Assembly: GCA_051746985.1 (NCBI GenBank)
Contig: JBNJFP010000011.1
Coordinates: 1-64,000, forward strand
Source: Fodinibius sp051746985
Lineage (GTDB): Bacteria; Bacteroidota; Rhodothermia; Balneolales; Balneolaceae
DNA: 64,000 nucleotides
Direction of reading: 5' to 3'
Every line of letters begins with the position of its first letter. Positions within the stretch are counted from its first letter, which is position 1. A program made the translations under genes and the position numbers. A model generated the notes under the pieces. The model was not told the DNA's origin and made no database searches. It worked only from the letters and a program-made list of their open reading frames with translations. This document shows, piece by piece, positions 8,266-16,797 of this stretch.

Positions 8266-11082
8266 TTATTTTATGGTAGCCAACAGAGAGTCTGCTTTAG
8301 TATCTTCGTTATTTTTTTTTAGTACATCAGCTAATTTCTCAGCTGTATTTTCATATCGTGTAAAATCACTTGCCGGAACATCTTCTCGTATTTTCAACAC
8401 TTTTTTATAGAATAATTTAGCCCTTTTATATCGACTGGTTTTTTCCATTAATACTGCCATAGCAAAGTAGGTTTTTAACAGATCAGGATGCATCTTATCT
8501 AAATATTTTTTTTGCATATCCAAGGCTTCAATAAGGTATTTTTCTGTTTTGTCCCATTTCTTTTCCAACCCGTAAACAGTTCCTACATTATAAAGGCTAT
8601 ATCCAATATCTGGATCAGAACCTTCATAGTAGTTATTACGAATTTTCAGAGCTTTTTTAAAATTAACCTTCGCAGAATCAATTTGGTTTTCATGTTTATA
8701 CAAATAACCAATGTTATCATAGTTTTTGGCAAGCTTGGGATGCTCTTCTCCCAGTTGCTGTTTTCTAATGGATAGGGATTTTTGATGGTAATCAAGAGCC
8801 TGCTTATTATTGTCTTTGCTACTGTGTAGTGTGCCTAAATTGTTATAAACAACAGCAATTTTGGGATGATTTTTATCCACTTGTTTTTGGTACAACTTAA
8901 GTGCTTTTTTATAATAATTTTCGGCCTTTTTGTACTGATTATTTTCTTTATAAGTTAATCCTAAAAGGTTGTATGCTTCTGCCGTTTGGGTACTGTTAGA
9001 ACCGTAAAGTTGCTTACTTATCTCAACCGATTGGGTTAATAACTCTTTCGAATACTCATAGTTTTGTAACTTACGATGAATATTTCCCAGTGATTGCATC
9101 GAATTGAGGGTTTTGGGATGAATAGTACCATAATTTTCCAGTCGCTTTTCTAAGGCTTTCTCCATCATTGAACGAGCCGAATTAATTTCACCAGTATAAT
9201 TCTGCAAGACCGCAAAATTACTATATCCATAGGTAAGCTCTTTCTTTTCCTTATTAGATAATTTTGAATGTAGCTCCATTGCTTTGTGGTACAGTGTTTT
9301 TGCTGAATCAACATTACCCATCCTATTCGTTAATGCCGCGACATGGTCAAGTATTTTGAAATAATTGATGCTTTGGGTTTTCTCGAGGTCTTCATAGATA
9401 TTGAGGGATTGTGTTAGCTTCGAGTCAGCGTTTTCATAATCATAGGCATGAAAATCTATAAGACCCAGGTAACGTAAAATATCAGCCTGTTCTGTCGTTT
9501 TTGATTCGCTGTTCTTTTGGTGGATGTGATGAGCTTCATTTAAGAATTTTGAGGCTTTTTTATGCTTCCCCAAATTATAATACACCCTGCCGATATTGAA
9601 CATCATGCTACTTTTGACTTCAGGTTGCTCGTCAAGCTGATTGATTTTCTCTTCGGCGCGGGTCAGTACCTCGTTAACGGATATGGTATCACCTTGGGCA
9701 TTCGCCGGATCGTTGTTTTTAAAAATATCAATCAGAAATTCAGAAATCCGTTCCGATTTTTCTGCTTCTAATTCTGCCTGATTGCGCTCTATGGTAATTT
9801 TGGTGGTAAAATATGTGGATAGTCCGAGCAGTATCATTAAAAATGCAGCCGCCGTAGCCAATCCCTTGCGATGTCGTTTTACAAATTTTGTTGCCCGGTA
9901 TCTAATATTATTATGTTGGGCTTTGACAGGCAGATCATTTTGATATCGGTCAAGATCATTTAGCAGTTCTTCTGTTGATCCGTATCGGCGATTGGAATCT
10001 TTTAACAGTAATTTGAGAATGATAGCTTCAAGATCTCCCTTAATGCCAGAAATCAGTTTTTCAGGTGTGGTACTTCGATTTTCTGCAATGGCCTCTTTTT
10101 GTGATTTAGAATTTATATTACGAAATCTTTTTATCGGACTTGGAGCCGTAACATTTAATATAATCTGTTCCATTTCACTGATCGACCGTTCCTCAAAATC
10201 AAAAGGGTGCAGTTCAATCAGTAATTGGTAAAGCAGTATGCCCAGCCCGTAGGTATCGACTGATGTGGTTACAGATTTATTTTGTAGTTGTTCTGGGGCT
10301 GCATAACCGAGACTTACCGGCCGTATATGTTCTCTGGTTTGGTATAATGCATCTACATCATTTTCCAAAATTTTGGAAATCCCGAAGTCCAGAATTTTAA
10401 CGTGTCCTTCCTCGGTAACCAAGATATTGGAGGGTTTTAGATCGCGATGAATAATCAGATTTTTATGGGCATGTTTTATAGCTTTACAAACCTGTTTGAA
10501 CAATTCAATCCTTTCATCTACAGTAAGTTTTTGTTTATTACAATATTCATCAATAGGAGTACCTTCTACATACTCCATAATCAAGTAGGGTAAACCATCT
10601 TCGGTAACCCCCCCATCGTATAGTTGTGCAATATTAGGGTGGTGCAGGTTTGCCAAGATCTGTTGCTCGCGGTTAAAACGGGCAATATTGGCAGGGGTAT
10701 CCATTCCCCGGCGAATAATTTTCAGGGCTACTTTTTGCTCAAAAGCCTCACCAACTCGATGTGCCTCAAAAACGGAACCCATTCCGCCGTGTTCAACAAG
10801 GCGGGTAATTTTGTATTGATGGATTGTTTGTCCGATAAACGAACTTTCTTTGTGATCAGAAATCTTTGTCCATTCATTAATAAGAGAAAGATGCTCGTGC
10901 ATTGTCTCTTCGAGATAACCGTCAGAGCTTTCAATAGCCTCAATTAGTTCCAACACTTTTTGGAAAATACGATTATTGTCATCGCATTGTTTTTTTATGA
11001 ATTCAATACGTTTTTCAGATTCGAGCTCTAATGCCCGATCAACAATAGATTCAATTTTCTCCCACTCTGCATGATGATCCAT
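8266..11082 (-). CDS. Transmembrane Ser/Thr protein kinase with TPR tail (module 1)
   Basis: A 938-residue Hanks-type kinase. Residues 1-85 form a helical N-terminal region (WEKIESIVDRALEL) shared with the other two kinases here. The kinase domain covers about 88-385: glycine-loop remnant HGGMGSV, ATP lysine Lys121 (VALKI), HRDLKPSN with Asp214, DFG 232-234 and APE 262-264, all intact, so it should be active. A single membrane helix lies at about 408-427, followed by roughly 500 residues of TPR repeats (about ten pairs) on the other side, suited to sensing or protein binding. It lies 30 bases behind an ECF-like sigma gene in the same orientation. Phosphorylation of that sigma factor is inferred from the EcfP/PknT precedent, not shown. 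Confidence 0.93.
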   Translation of the reverse strand: MDHHAEWEKIESIVDRALELESEKRIEFIKKQCDDNNRIFQKVLELIEAIESSDGYLEETMHEHLSLINEWTKISDHKESSFIGQTIHQYKITRLVEHGGMGSVFEAHRVGEAFEQKVALKIIRRGMDTPANIARFNREQQILANLHHPNIAQLYDGGVTEDGLPYLIMEYVEGTPIDEYCNKQKLTVDERIELFKQVCKAIKHAHKNLIIHRDLKPSNILVTEEGHVKILDFGISKILENDVDALYQTREHIRPVSLGYAAPEQLQNKSVTTSVDTYGLGILLYQLLIELHPFDFEERSISEMEQIILNVTAPSPIKRFRNINSKSQKEAIAENRSTTPEKLISGIKGDLEAIILKLLLKDSNRRYGSTEELLNDLDRYQNDLPVKAQHNNIRYRATKFVKRHRKGLATAAAFLMILLGLSTYFTTKITIERNQAELEAEKSERISEFLIDIFKNNDPANAQGDTISVNEVLTRAEEKINQLDEQPEVKSSMMFNIGRVYYNLGKHKKASKFLNEAHHIHQKNSESKTTEQADILRYLGLIDFHAYDYENADSKLTQSLNIYEDLEKTQSINYFKILDHVAALTNRMGNVDSAKTLYHKAMELHSKLSNKEKKELTYGYSNFAVLQNYTGEINSARSMMEKALEKRLENYGTIHPKTLNSMQSLGNIHRKLQNYEYSKELLTQSVEISKQLYGSNSTQTAEAYNLLGLTYKENNQYKKAENYYKKALKLYQKQVDKNHPKIAVVYNNLGTLHSSKDNNKQALDYHQKSLSIRKQQLGEEHPKLAKNYDNIGYLYKHENQIDSAKVNFKKALKIRNNYYEGSDPDIGYSLYNVGTVYGLEKKWDKTEKYLIEALDMQKKYLDKMHPDLLKTYFAMAVLMEKTSRYKRAKLFYKKVLKIREDVPASDFTRYENTAEKLADVLKKNNEDTKADSLLATIK

Positions 11083-11112
11083 AGCTGTACCCCGTTAGCT
11101 ATTTTTTGAAAT

Positions 11113-11685
11113 TTACTTTAACTCTTTATAAAGCCACCCGCGTGCTTTTTTCCAGTCTCTTTTAACGGTGCTCATTGAAACATCAAGCACTTCTGCAGTG
11201 TCCTCAATAGTCATTCCCCCAAAAAACCGGAGTTCTACAATCTTAGATAGGCGTCCGTTCAAAGTTGCTAATTTTTTTAACTTTTTATCTACATGAAGTA
11301 TTTCTTCGGCTTTTTTTTGATTTATAAGTAATTTGTCGATGTAGGTGATTTTATGCTGTTTGCCTCCCCGTTTTTGAGCTTTCATCTTACGTGCATAATC
11401 GATCAGTATTTGGCGCATGCACCGAGAGGCTAAAGCATAAAAGTGACTGCGATCGGAAGCCTCAATCTTATCCTGATTTATCATTTTTAAGTACACCTCA
11501 TGTACCAACGCTGTCTTGGAGTACTCGTGCTCAGCATATTCTTTTTCTAAGCGAGTATGTGCAATATTTTTGAGTTGATCATACACCAGATCAAAAAGTT
11601 GACCATAGATTTCTGAATCTCTTAGTTCATCTTCACTATCCAACTGCCTCAGCAATTGGGTTATTTCTGATTTTGGGATACTCAT
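11113..11685 (-). CDS. ECF-like RNA polymerase sigma factor (kinase-linked, module 1)
   Basis: A 190-residue sigma-70 family factor of the type found next to Ser/Thr kinases (TIGR02999-like). Region 2 covers about residues 25-95. Region 4 (about 135-185) contains LRFFGGMTIEDTAEVLDVSMSTVKRDW, a clear helix-turn-helix. Region 2.2, where most ECF factors have acidic DAED-like residues, reads SKTALVHE (Ser56, Thr58), leaving phosphorylatable residues in their place. It is the first gene of a two-gene operon with the kinase at 8266-11082. It is divergent from the lipoprotein at 11866, whose upstream region holds an ECF-type promoter. Target genes are inferred. Confidence 0.92.
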   Translation of the reverse strand: MSIPKSEITQLLRQLDSEDELRDSEIYGQLFDLVYDQLKNIAHTRLEKEYAEHEYSKTALVHEVYLKMINQDKIEASDRSHFYALASRCMRQILIDYARKMKAQKRGGKQHKITYIDKLLINQKKAEEILHVDKKLKKLATLNGRLSKIVELRFFGGMTIEDTAEVLDVSMSTVKRDWKKARGWLYKELK

Positions 11686-11765
11686 AACAATAACAGCCGG
11701 ATAACAAGTAGATGATCGTATTTTATTCTGGGTTTAATCAACGTAAATAAAAAAGCTAAACACTA

Positions 11766-11795
11766 TTTGAACCAATTCTAATAATTGTTACGCAT
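11766..11795 (+). promoter_or_regulatory. ECF-type promoter before PKD lipoprotein
   Basis: TTTGAACC with GAACC at 11769-11773, a 16-base spacer, and ACGCAT at 11790-11795. ATAGG follows six bases later. The ATG of the lipoprotein is 70 bases downstream. The same layout recurs before six other lipoprotein genes in this window. Confidence 0.65.
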
Positions 11796-11865
11796 AGAAT
11801 AATAGGTTTCAGAGAGAAAAATGCATTTCCTAAATCAAGACAATTTTTAAACTAATTATATAAAT

Positions 11866-12625
11866 ATGCAATTTCTAAGTAAAACTTCTTTTGTTGCTTT
11901 GTTACTTTTAGTTACCGTTTTCAGTTGTTCAGATAGCCCATCTGATGCCGATAACAACAACGGTGGCGAAAATGGGAACGATGACGAGTCAACGAATGAA
12001 GCACCTACAGCGGTTGTCGAAGTGAATCCTGAAGAGCCGGATATAGGTGAAGAAGTAACCTTGGATGCTTCTGAATCTTCAGATCCGGATGGAGATGATC
12101 TTAGTTATGAGTGGGAGCTTGACCGCCCGGATGACAGTGAGGCCGAGCTTTCTGATACTGAAGCCGAGACGCCTACATTTGAGCCGGATGTAGAAGGAGA
12201 ATATGAAGCCACTGTTACCGTCGATGACGGAAATGGAGAAACAGATAAAGATTCCGGTATAACAACGGCCGAAGTTGGCACTTTTACTCTTAAAGAAGGT
12301 GAATTTTCGGCCACCTATGTGGATGATGGCGACACTACCGAAATTGAGGAGGGCGGTGCCGTGTTTGGTATTGTTGAAGATCCGGACACTGGTGACAGTA
12401 CGTTTGATGAAGATACTTTTTTACTGTACTTGCTGGAGGGCGAAAAATTTGANNNNNNNNNNNNNNNNNNNNNNNNNNNNNNNNNNNNNNNNNNNNNNNN
12501 NNNNNNNNNNNNNNNNNNNNNNNNNNNNNNNNNNNNNNNNNNNNNNNNNNNNCGGAACCTTTGAGGCCAGCCATACCTCGGATATCGATTCGGTAAAATG
12601 TGCTCCGGCCGGAGAGGGATGCTAA
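11866..12625 (+). CDS. PKD-domain lipoprotein interrupted by assembly gap
   Basis: The 5' part (11866-12452) encodes a lipoprotein signal peptide with lipobox VFSC, an acidic Asn/Asp/Glu linker, and one PKD-like domain (about residues 45-140: VNPEEPDIGEEVTLDASES, DDLSYEWEL). An unrecognised acidic domain begins with GTFTLKEGEFSATYV. The 100-N gap then interrupts it. Past the gap, 12554-12622 reads GTFEASHTSDIDSVKCAPAGEGC and a stop in another frame, a plausible C-terminus of the same protein. For the halves to join, the true gap length must be a multiple of three. It is divergent from the sigma gene and carries an ECF-type promoter. It is probably outer-surface exposed; ligand unknown. Confidence 0.75.
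12453..12552. other. Scaffold gap (100 N)
   Basis: Exactly 100 undetermined bases, which is a conventional placeholder length, so the real size is unknown. It interrupts a repeat-prone lipoprotein gene, suggesting unresolved tandem repeats or a collapsed paralogue. Confidence 0.98.
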
Positions 12626-12663
12626 CTAAACAAAAGATTAATTTTTAAGCTAGAAACATCATT

Positions 12664-13242
12664 ATGTCTGCAGTACTCATATTTTTTTCGGTTGTTGCCG
12701 GAGTAGTAATAATCGGCCTTCTCTTTTATACCGTAAGTATCTACAACACTCTCATTCGCCTGCGAAAAGATTGCGACAAGGCGTGGGCCAATATCGATGT
12801 ACTGCTCAAGCAGCGATCTGATGAGCTTCCGAAACTGATTGATGCCGCCCAGGAGTATATGGATTATGAGAATGAGACCTTCCAAAAGGTGATCGAGGCG
12901 CGCCAAAAAACGCAGAAAGCTTCATCCCCCAAGCAAGAGGCCAATGCGGATTCGAAATTGAAAAGTGCCCTGGGCGACTTTTTTGCCTTAGCGGAAGATT
13001 ATCCCGAGTTGAAAGCCAGTGAGCAGTTTACGGAATTGCAGGAGCGTATTGGTGATATCGAAGATCATATTGCCGACCGCCGGGAATACTATAACGAAGC
13101 GGTCACCTACTACAACACGCGCATTGAGCAGATTCCATATGTATTTTTGGCTAATCCACTTGGATACAAAGAGCGAGAGCTTTTTGATGTGGATGAAGAA
13201 GACCTTGAAGATGTAGATATCAGTGAGTCATTTGAATCCTGA
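12664..13242 (+). CDS. LemA family membrane protein
   Basis: A 192-residue LemA family protein with an N-terminal membrane helix (about residues 4-26). A long coiled-coil domain follows with the family hallmarks YNTLIRLRKDCDKAWANIDVLLKQR near the start and YYNEAVTYYNTRIEQIP near residue 145. LemA proteins are anchored in the membrane with a helical cytoplasmic or periplasmic body. Their role is unsettled, with links to envelope stress and peptide display. It lies 38 bases past the lipoprotein stop and 77 bases before a GIDE-domain gene, a pairing seen in many bacteria. Confidence 0.92.
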   Translation: MSAVLIFFSVVAGVVIIGLLFYTVSIYNTLIRLRKDCDKAWANIDVLLKQRSDELPKLIDAAQEYMDYENETFQKVIEARQKTQKASSPKQEANADSKLKSALGDFFALAEDYPELKASEQFTELQERIGDIEDHIADRREYYNEAVTYYNTRIEQIPYVFLANPLGYKERELFDVDEEDLEDVDISESFES

Positions 13243-13319
13243 AGAAAATAAAAAACGAGAAAGCTTCCATTTGCTGGCTTAGGCAAGATTAATCAATATA
13301 AACTGAGATAAAACTACTT

Positions 13320-14153
13320 ATGATCATTGCGGTAACGCTGGTTGAGGTGTTGAAATTTTTATTTGGAGGAGGGATTTTCCTTGGGCTTGGATTGCTTTTG
13401 TGTTACCACGGGTTAAAACGTTACAACCTCTACACACTCATCCGTGATACACCCACCTCTAAAATACGGTCCATGCCAACCGGTCCGGTGGAAGTGAAGG
13501 GAGAAGTGGAATCGTGTAATGGTAAATATTTGGAGGATCCACTTAAAGGAGAACAAAATCTATTGGTTCGTTTCAAGATTGAAAGAGAAACCGAGGACCA
13601 AGATGGTGATAAAGACTGGACTACGGTTACATCTCTAACCGAGCATGTTCCGTTTTATCTGAACGATGGAACTGGCCGAGCAAAAGTAGTGCCGGATGAT
13701 GACCTTAAGCTCCAAATTGGATTGGACAAGATTTCAAAGACAAAATATCCCGAGAAGAACGAGCATTTGTTCGAATACATCAAAAGTCGCGACGATATTT
13801 CTGACGGTATTATCAGAGATAGTATAAAGGAAAGCGATGGAAAGATTACCAAGTATCTCAAAAAGAATAAAGAACGACGAAGATATAAGTTTAAACAATG
13901 GACGATTAAAGAGGGGGAAGAACTATATTTATTCGGACATGCCAATCGTTTACAAACAGGTTCAGAAAATGGAAAGGCGGATATGAAGTTGACGTCCGGA
14001 AAAAGAGATTACTTTTTTATCTCTGATCAGGAAGAAGAAAACTTGCTCGAATATGTCAGAAAAAAATTACCGCTATATTTTATTTTTGGTGCCATCTTTA
14101 TAGGTGTTTCTGGAATATTCTTTTATCAAATTTATAAAATGTTTGTCGAGTAA
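13320..14153 (+). CDS. GIDE-domain (E3 ligase-like) membrane protein
   Basis: A 277-residue protein resembling the bacterial GIDE family (the domain shared with mitochondrial MULAN/MAPL). A membrane helix lies at about residues 8-28 (LFGGGIFLGLGLLLCYHG). A soluble domain with GPVEVKGEV and HVPFYLNDGTGRAKVVP follows, then a second helix near residues 251-270. There is no RING finger, as expected for bacteria, so ubiquitin ligase activity should not be assumed despite the family name. An insertion of about 60 charged Lys/Glu residues sits in the middle. LemA upstream and this gene form the known LemA-GIDE pair, probably an envelope-associated unit. Confidence 0.82.
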   Translation: MIIAVTLVEVLKFLFGGGIFLGLGLLLCYHGLKRYNLYTLIRDTPTSKIRSMPTGPVEVKGEVESCNGKYLEDPLKGEQNLLVRFKIERETEDQDGDKDWTTVTSLTEHVPFYLNDGTGRAKVVPDDDLKLQIGLDKISKTKYPEKNEHLFEYIKSRDDISDGIIRDSIKESDGKITKYLKKNKERRRYKFKQWTIKEGEELYLFGHANRLQTGSENGKADMKLTSGKRDYFFISDQEEENLLEYVRKKLPLYFIFGAIFIGVSGIFFYQIYKMFVE

Positions 14154-14161
14154 TTAATCGG

Positions 14162-14191
14162 TTTGAACCAATTTTCTAATCACTTACGCAT
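14162..14191 (+). promoter_or_regulatory. ECF-type promoter before three-module lipoprotein
   Basis: TTTGAACC with GAACC at 14165-14169, a 16-base spacer, and ACGCAT at 14186-14191, then ATAG six bases later. It is nearly identical to the element at 11766-11795. The ATG is 43 bases downstream. Confidence 0.68.
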
Positions 14192-14233
14192 AGTTAAATA
14201 GAATAATAAAGTAAATCTTCAAACAGACGATCT

Positions 14234-16552
14234 ATGTCAGATTTAAAAGCAACAACCTTTCGTCCAGTTCTGCTATTAATCGTAGTTACTATGGTTTTTG
14301 TCTGGGGATGTAAAGATTCCAGCACGGATCCGGGAGAAGATGCTCCTGATCAGCCGGATATACCAACTCTAAGTGAAGTGAATCCTGAAACCGACTTTTT
14401 TGACCAGGGGAGTGTCGAAAAACAACTATCAGATATGTCGGTTGATGATTTGGGTGACAAAGATCGCCTGCAAAATGTTAAAGCGTTTGATTTTGCCGCA
14501 GAGCAAGTAGGCTTTATAGATCTCTTTTTAGAAGAAACCAAGGGGTTTTATGACGAGCTTTTTACCGAAGCCGAAGATACGGATCCTGACTTTGAGGATG
14601 GCGCATTTACCTGGGAATATTCCTTTAGCAGCCAAGGTCTCGAGGGAGAAGAGATAAACCTGGAGGCGACTCTTACGGCGGAGCCAAATGCGGATGAGAC
14701 CGAAGCCGACTGGACGCTGGAGGTTACCGGAGATGATATCGAGGGTGGAACGCTGATGGAAGGCACTACAGCCTATGACGGTTCCGAGGGTGAATTTGGT
14801 CTCTTTGATATTGAAAATTCTGGGGAAGAAGTCATAACATACGATTGGAGTATTGATGACGATGATAATCTAACTACCGGTTTTACGATTGATGCCCCGG
14901 AAATGGACAGTCCGCTTGAGTTCGACTACGAAGAGGATGGTGCGGATAGACAGTTGTCACTTAGTTCGGATAGTGAAAACTTCAGATCGATCGAGGTATT
15001 CTGGAATAGTGACACCGAAGAAGGTTATATAGAAGTGGACGATATACAAGTATGCTGGGATGAAAACCGGGAGGACACTCAATGTTCCGATGATTCCGCT
15101 GAAGAATATGACGGTGAGGAACCGGAAGTTCCGGCTATTGATCAGCTACAGATGGATGTTTCGTTTTTTGAGGATGCAGCAAACACAAATTCACCTTCTT
15201 TTCAAGCCGCCGCCGAAATGGCTACAAGTTTCAATCAGACTATTGAGACCAATGTCGGAACCATCGCCGAATTTTATGGCGAAGTGAAAGATCGAGACTA
15301 CATTTACGAAGAGGGATTGTTATTGTGGCAAAGCAGTTATATCAGTGATGATTTCGGTCCCTCTGAAGTAACATTACAGGGCGATCCCAAAGAAGAAGTT
15401 ACCGAATGGAGTTTACGATTGAACAACGAGGTAATGGATGAGGAGCAGCTTGCCAGCGGAAAATCAACGTTTGAAGGTGATCGTGGAGCCTGGACGCTAT
15501 ATCGACCTAACGAAGATGGTACGTTTGGGGATGAGTCGATGATGGACTTCGAATGGGAGTTTCCAGATGATCAATGGTTTCCCGACGATCAATGGTTCCC
15601 AGGTGATCAATGGCGGCTGAATGTGATGTTAAGCAGTCCAGAGTCCAGCACCGATACGGAGTTAAATTACGAGCAGGAGGGTTCCGAGCATATGCTGACA
15701 CTTTATGACGAGGGAAATGAACTGGACCACAAGATATACTGGGATGAGGAATCCGGCAAGGGATCACTGGTGCAACACGGCGATTCTACCTGTTGGAATG
15801 AGAATTTGGAAGAAGCCACCTGCGGCGGTGAATATGATGGAGAGGTTCCTGAAATTCCTGACGTAGGTAAAATTGAAATGGACTTGAGCTTTTTTGAAGA
15901 TTATGATCCATCAAGCAGTGAAGAGCAGGCATTTAGTAATGCAAAAGAAGAAGTCATGTACTATTTGGAGTTGGTAACTTCAATCAGTGAAATCCCAGTG
16001 TCTTATATGGGGAAGGCCGCAAGCGAGGATTATATCTATGAAGAACCTGACTTACTATGGGTTTATGATTTTGTTTATGATGGCAGTGAGGAGGGAGAAT
16101 ATATGCTCAAAGCTACTCCAGAAGAGGAAGCTGATGAAGTATCCTGGTATTTTTATGTTACTAATGACAAATTCAGTAATGATGTATTAATGCGAGGAGA
16201 GACAAACTTTGAATCCTCAAAAGGGAATTGGATTGTTTATGAAGCAGATTTTGAAACCGGAGACGCCACTGGGAACACTATGCTTGAATTTGAGTGGGCT
16301 TTTCCTGATGATCAATGGTTTCCTGATGATCAATGGAACGTAGCTTATTTAATTGATGAGTCGGAGGATTCAGAAGACACTGAGGTGTCTATCGAACATG
16401 ATAATTCGACTTATACAATGGAAATTACAAATGAAGAGATGTTAAAAGATATTACTATAAAATGGAATGAGGAAACTAACGAAGGATTTTATGAAATCAG
16501 CGGGGATCGCCAATGTTGGGATAATGATCTAAAAGATACGGCATGCGAATAA
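14234..16552 (+). CDS. Large acidic lipoprotein with three repeated modules
   Basis: A 772-residue secreted lipoprotein (lipobox VWGC) that I do not recognise. After an acidic linker it holds three homologous modules of about 245 residues. Each opens with a helical segment around FxEExxxF or FFEDxxxxS, continues as beta-rich acidic sequence (WEYSFSS, WQSSYIS, WVYDFVY), and closes with a cysteine pair in a CW-x7-8-C motif at about residues 274, 520 and 761. Modules 2 and 3 contain tandem FPDDQW hexapeptides (three copies at 443-460, two at 690-701), missing from module 1. Strong Asp/Glu bias suggests a halophile surface protein. It has its own ECF-type promoter and a strong terminator. Confidence 0.85.
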   Translation: MSDLKATTFRPVLLLIVVTMVFVWGCKDSSTDPGEDAPDQPDIPTLSEVNPETDFFDQGSVEKQLSDMSVDDLGDKDRLQNVKAFDFAAEQVGFIDLFLEETKGFYDELFTEAEDTDPDFEDGAFTWEYSFSSQGLEGEEINLEATLTAEPNADETEADWTLEVTGDDIEGGTLMEGTTAYDGSEGEFGLFDIENSGEEVITYDWSIDDDDNLTTGFTIDAPEMDSPLEFDYEEDGADRQLSLSSDSENFRSIEVFWNSDTEEGYIEVDDIQVCWDENREDTQCSDDSAEEYDGEEPEVPAIDQLQMDVSFFEDAANTNSPSFQAAAEMATSFNQTIETNVGTIAEFYGEVKDRDYIYEEGLLLWQSSYISDDFGPSEVTLQGDPKEEVTEWSLRLNNEVMDEEQLASGKSTFEGDRGAWTLYRPNEDGTFGDESMMDFEWEFPDDQWFPDDQWFPGDQWRLNVMLSSPESSTDTELNYEQEGSEHMLTLYDEGNELDHKIYWDEESGKGSLVQHGDSTCWNENLEEATCGGEYDGEVPEIPDVGKIEMDLSFFEDYDPSSSEEQAFSNAKEEVMYYLELVTSISEIPVSYMGKAASEDYIYEEPDLLWVYDFVYDGSEEGEYMLKATPEEEADEVSWYFYVTNDKFSNDVLMRGETNFESSKGNWIVYEADFETGDATGNTMLEFEWAFPDDQWFPDDQWNVAYLIDESEDSEDTEVSIEHDNSTYTMEITNEEMLKDITIKWNEETNEGFYEISGDRQCWDNDLKDTACE
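15560..15613 (+). repeat. 18-base tandem repeat, three copies
   Basis: Three in-frame 18-base units encode FPDDQW, FPDDQW and FPGDQW. Third-position changes separate the copies. Unit length is a multiple of three, so slippage would change copy number without shifting the frame. Confidence 0.85.
16301..16336 (+). repeat. 18-base tandem repeat, two copies
   Basis: Two in-frame units encoding FPDDQW twice, at the equivalent point of the third module of the same protein. Confidence 0.85.
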
Positions 16553-16602
16553 AAACGTGCTTAGCTGCAAAAAATAAGCTAATAATTCATTAGGAGCTCA
16601 GA

Positions 16603-16632
16603 GGCAGCAGATTTATGTCTGCTGCCTTTTTT
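16603..16632 (+). terminator. Rho-independent terminator after three-module lipoprotein
   Basis: GGCAGCAGA (16603-16611) pairs perfectly with TCTGCTGCC (16618-16626) around a 6-base loop, followed by six T. It lies 50 bases past the stop at 16552. Confidence 0.93.
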
Positions 16633-16797
16633 ATTAAGCAGTCCACGAATCAATTGTTGAAAACAATATTGTGTTTTTGGTCAATAAGAAATGCAGTACA
16701 AAAGATAAATTATTTGATGAGGTTGGCGCACTCTTGCAATAGTTGCAAAATTCAATTAAATAGTTGCAGGCAAATTTCGGGTATCAATTAATGCAAT

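Noticed and set aside
12335..12574. Minus- and plus-strand open frames running through the N block
   Set aside because: They exist only because undetermined bases are read as open.
16725..16760. Possible ECF-type promoter before the IPT/TIG propeller gene (GATGA, 16 bases, CAATAG)
   Set aside because: The -10 lacks the CG core seen in every other site.
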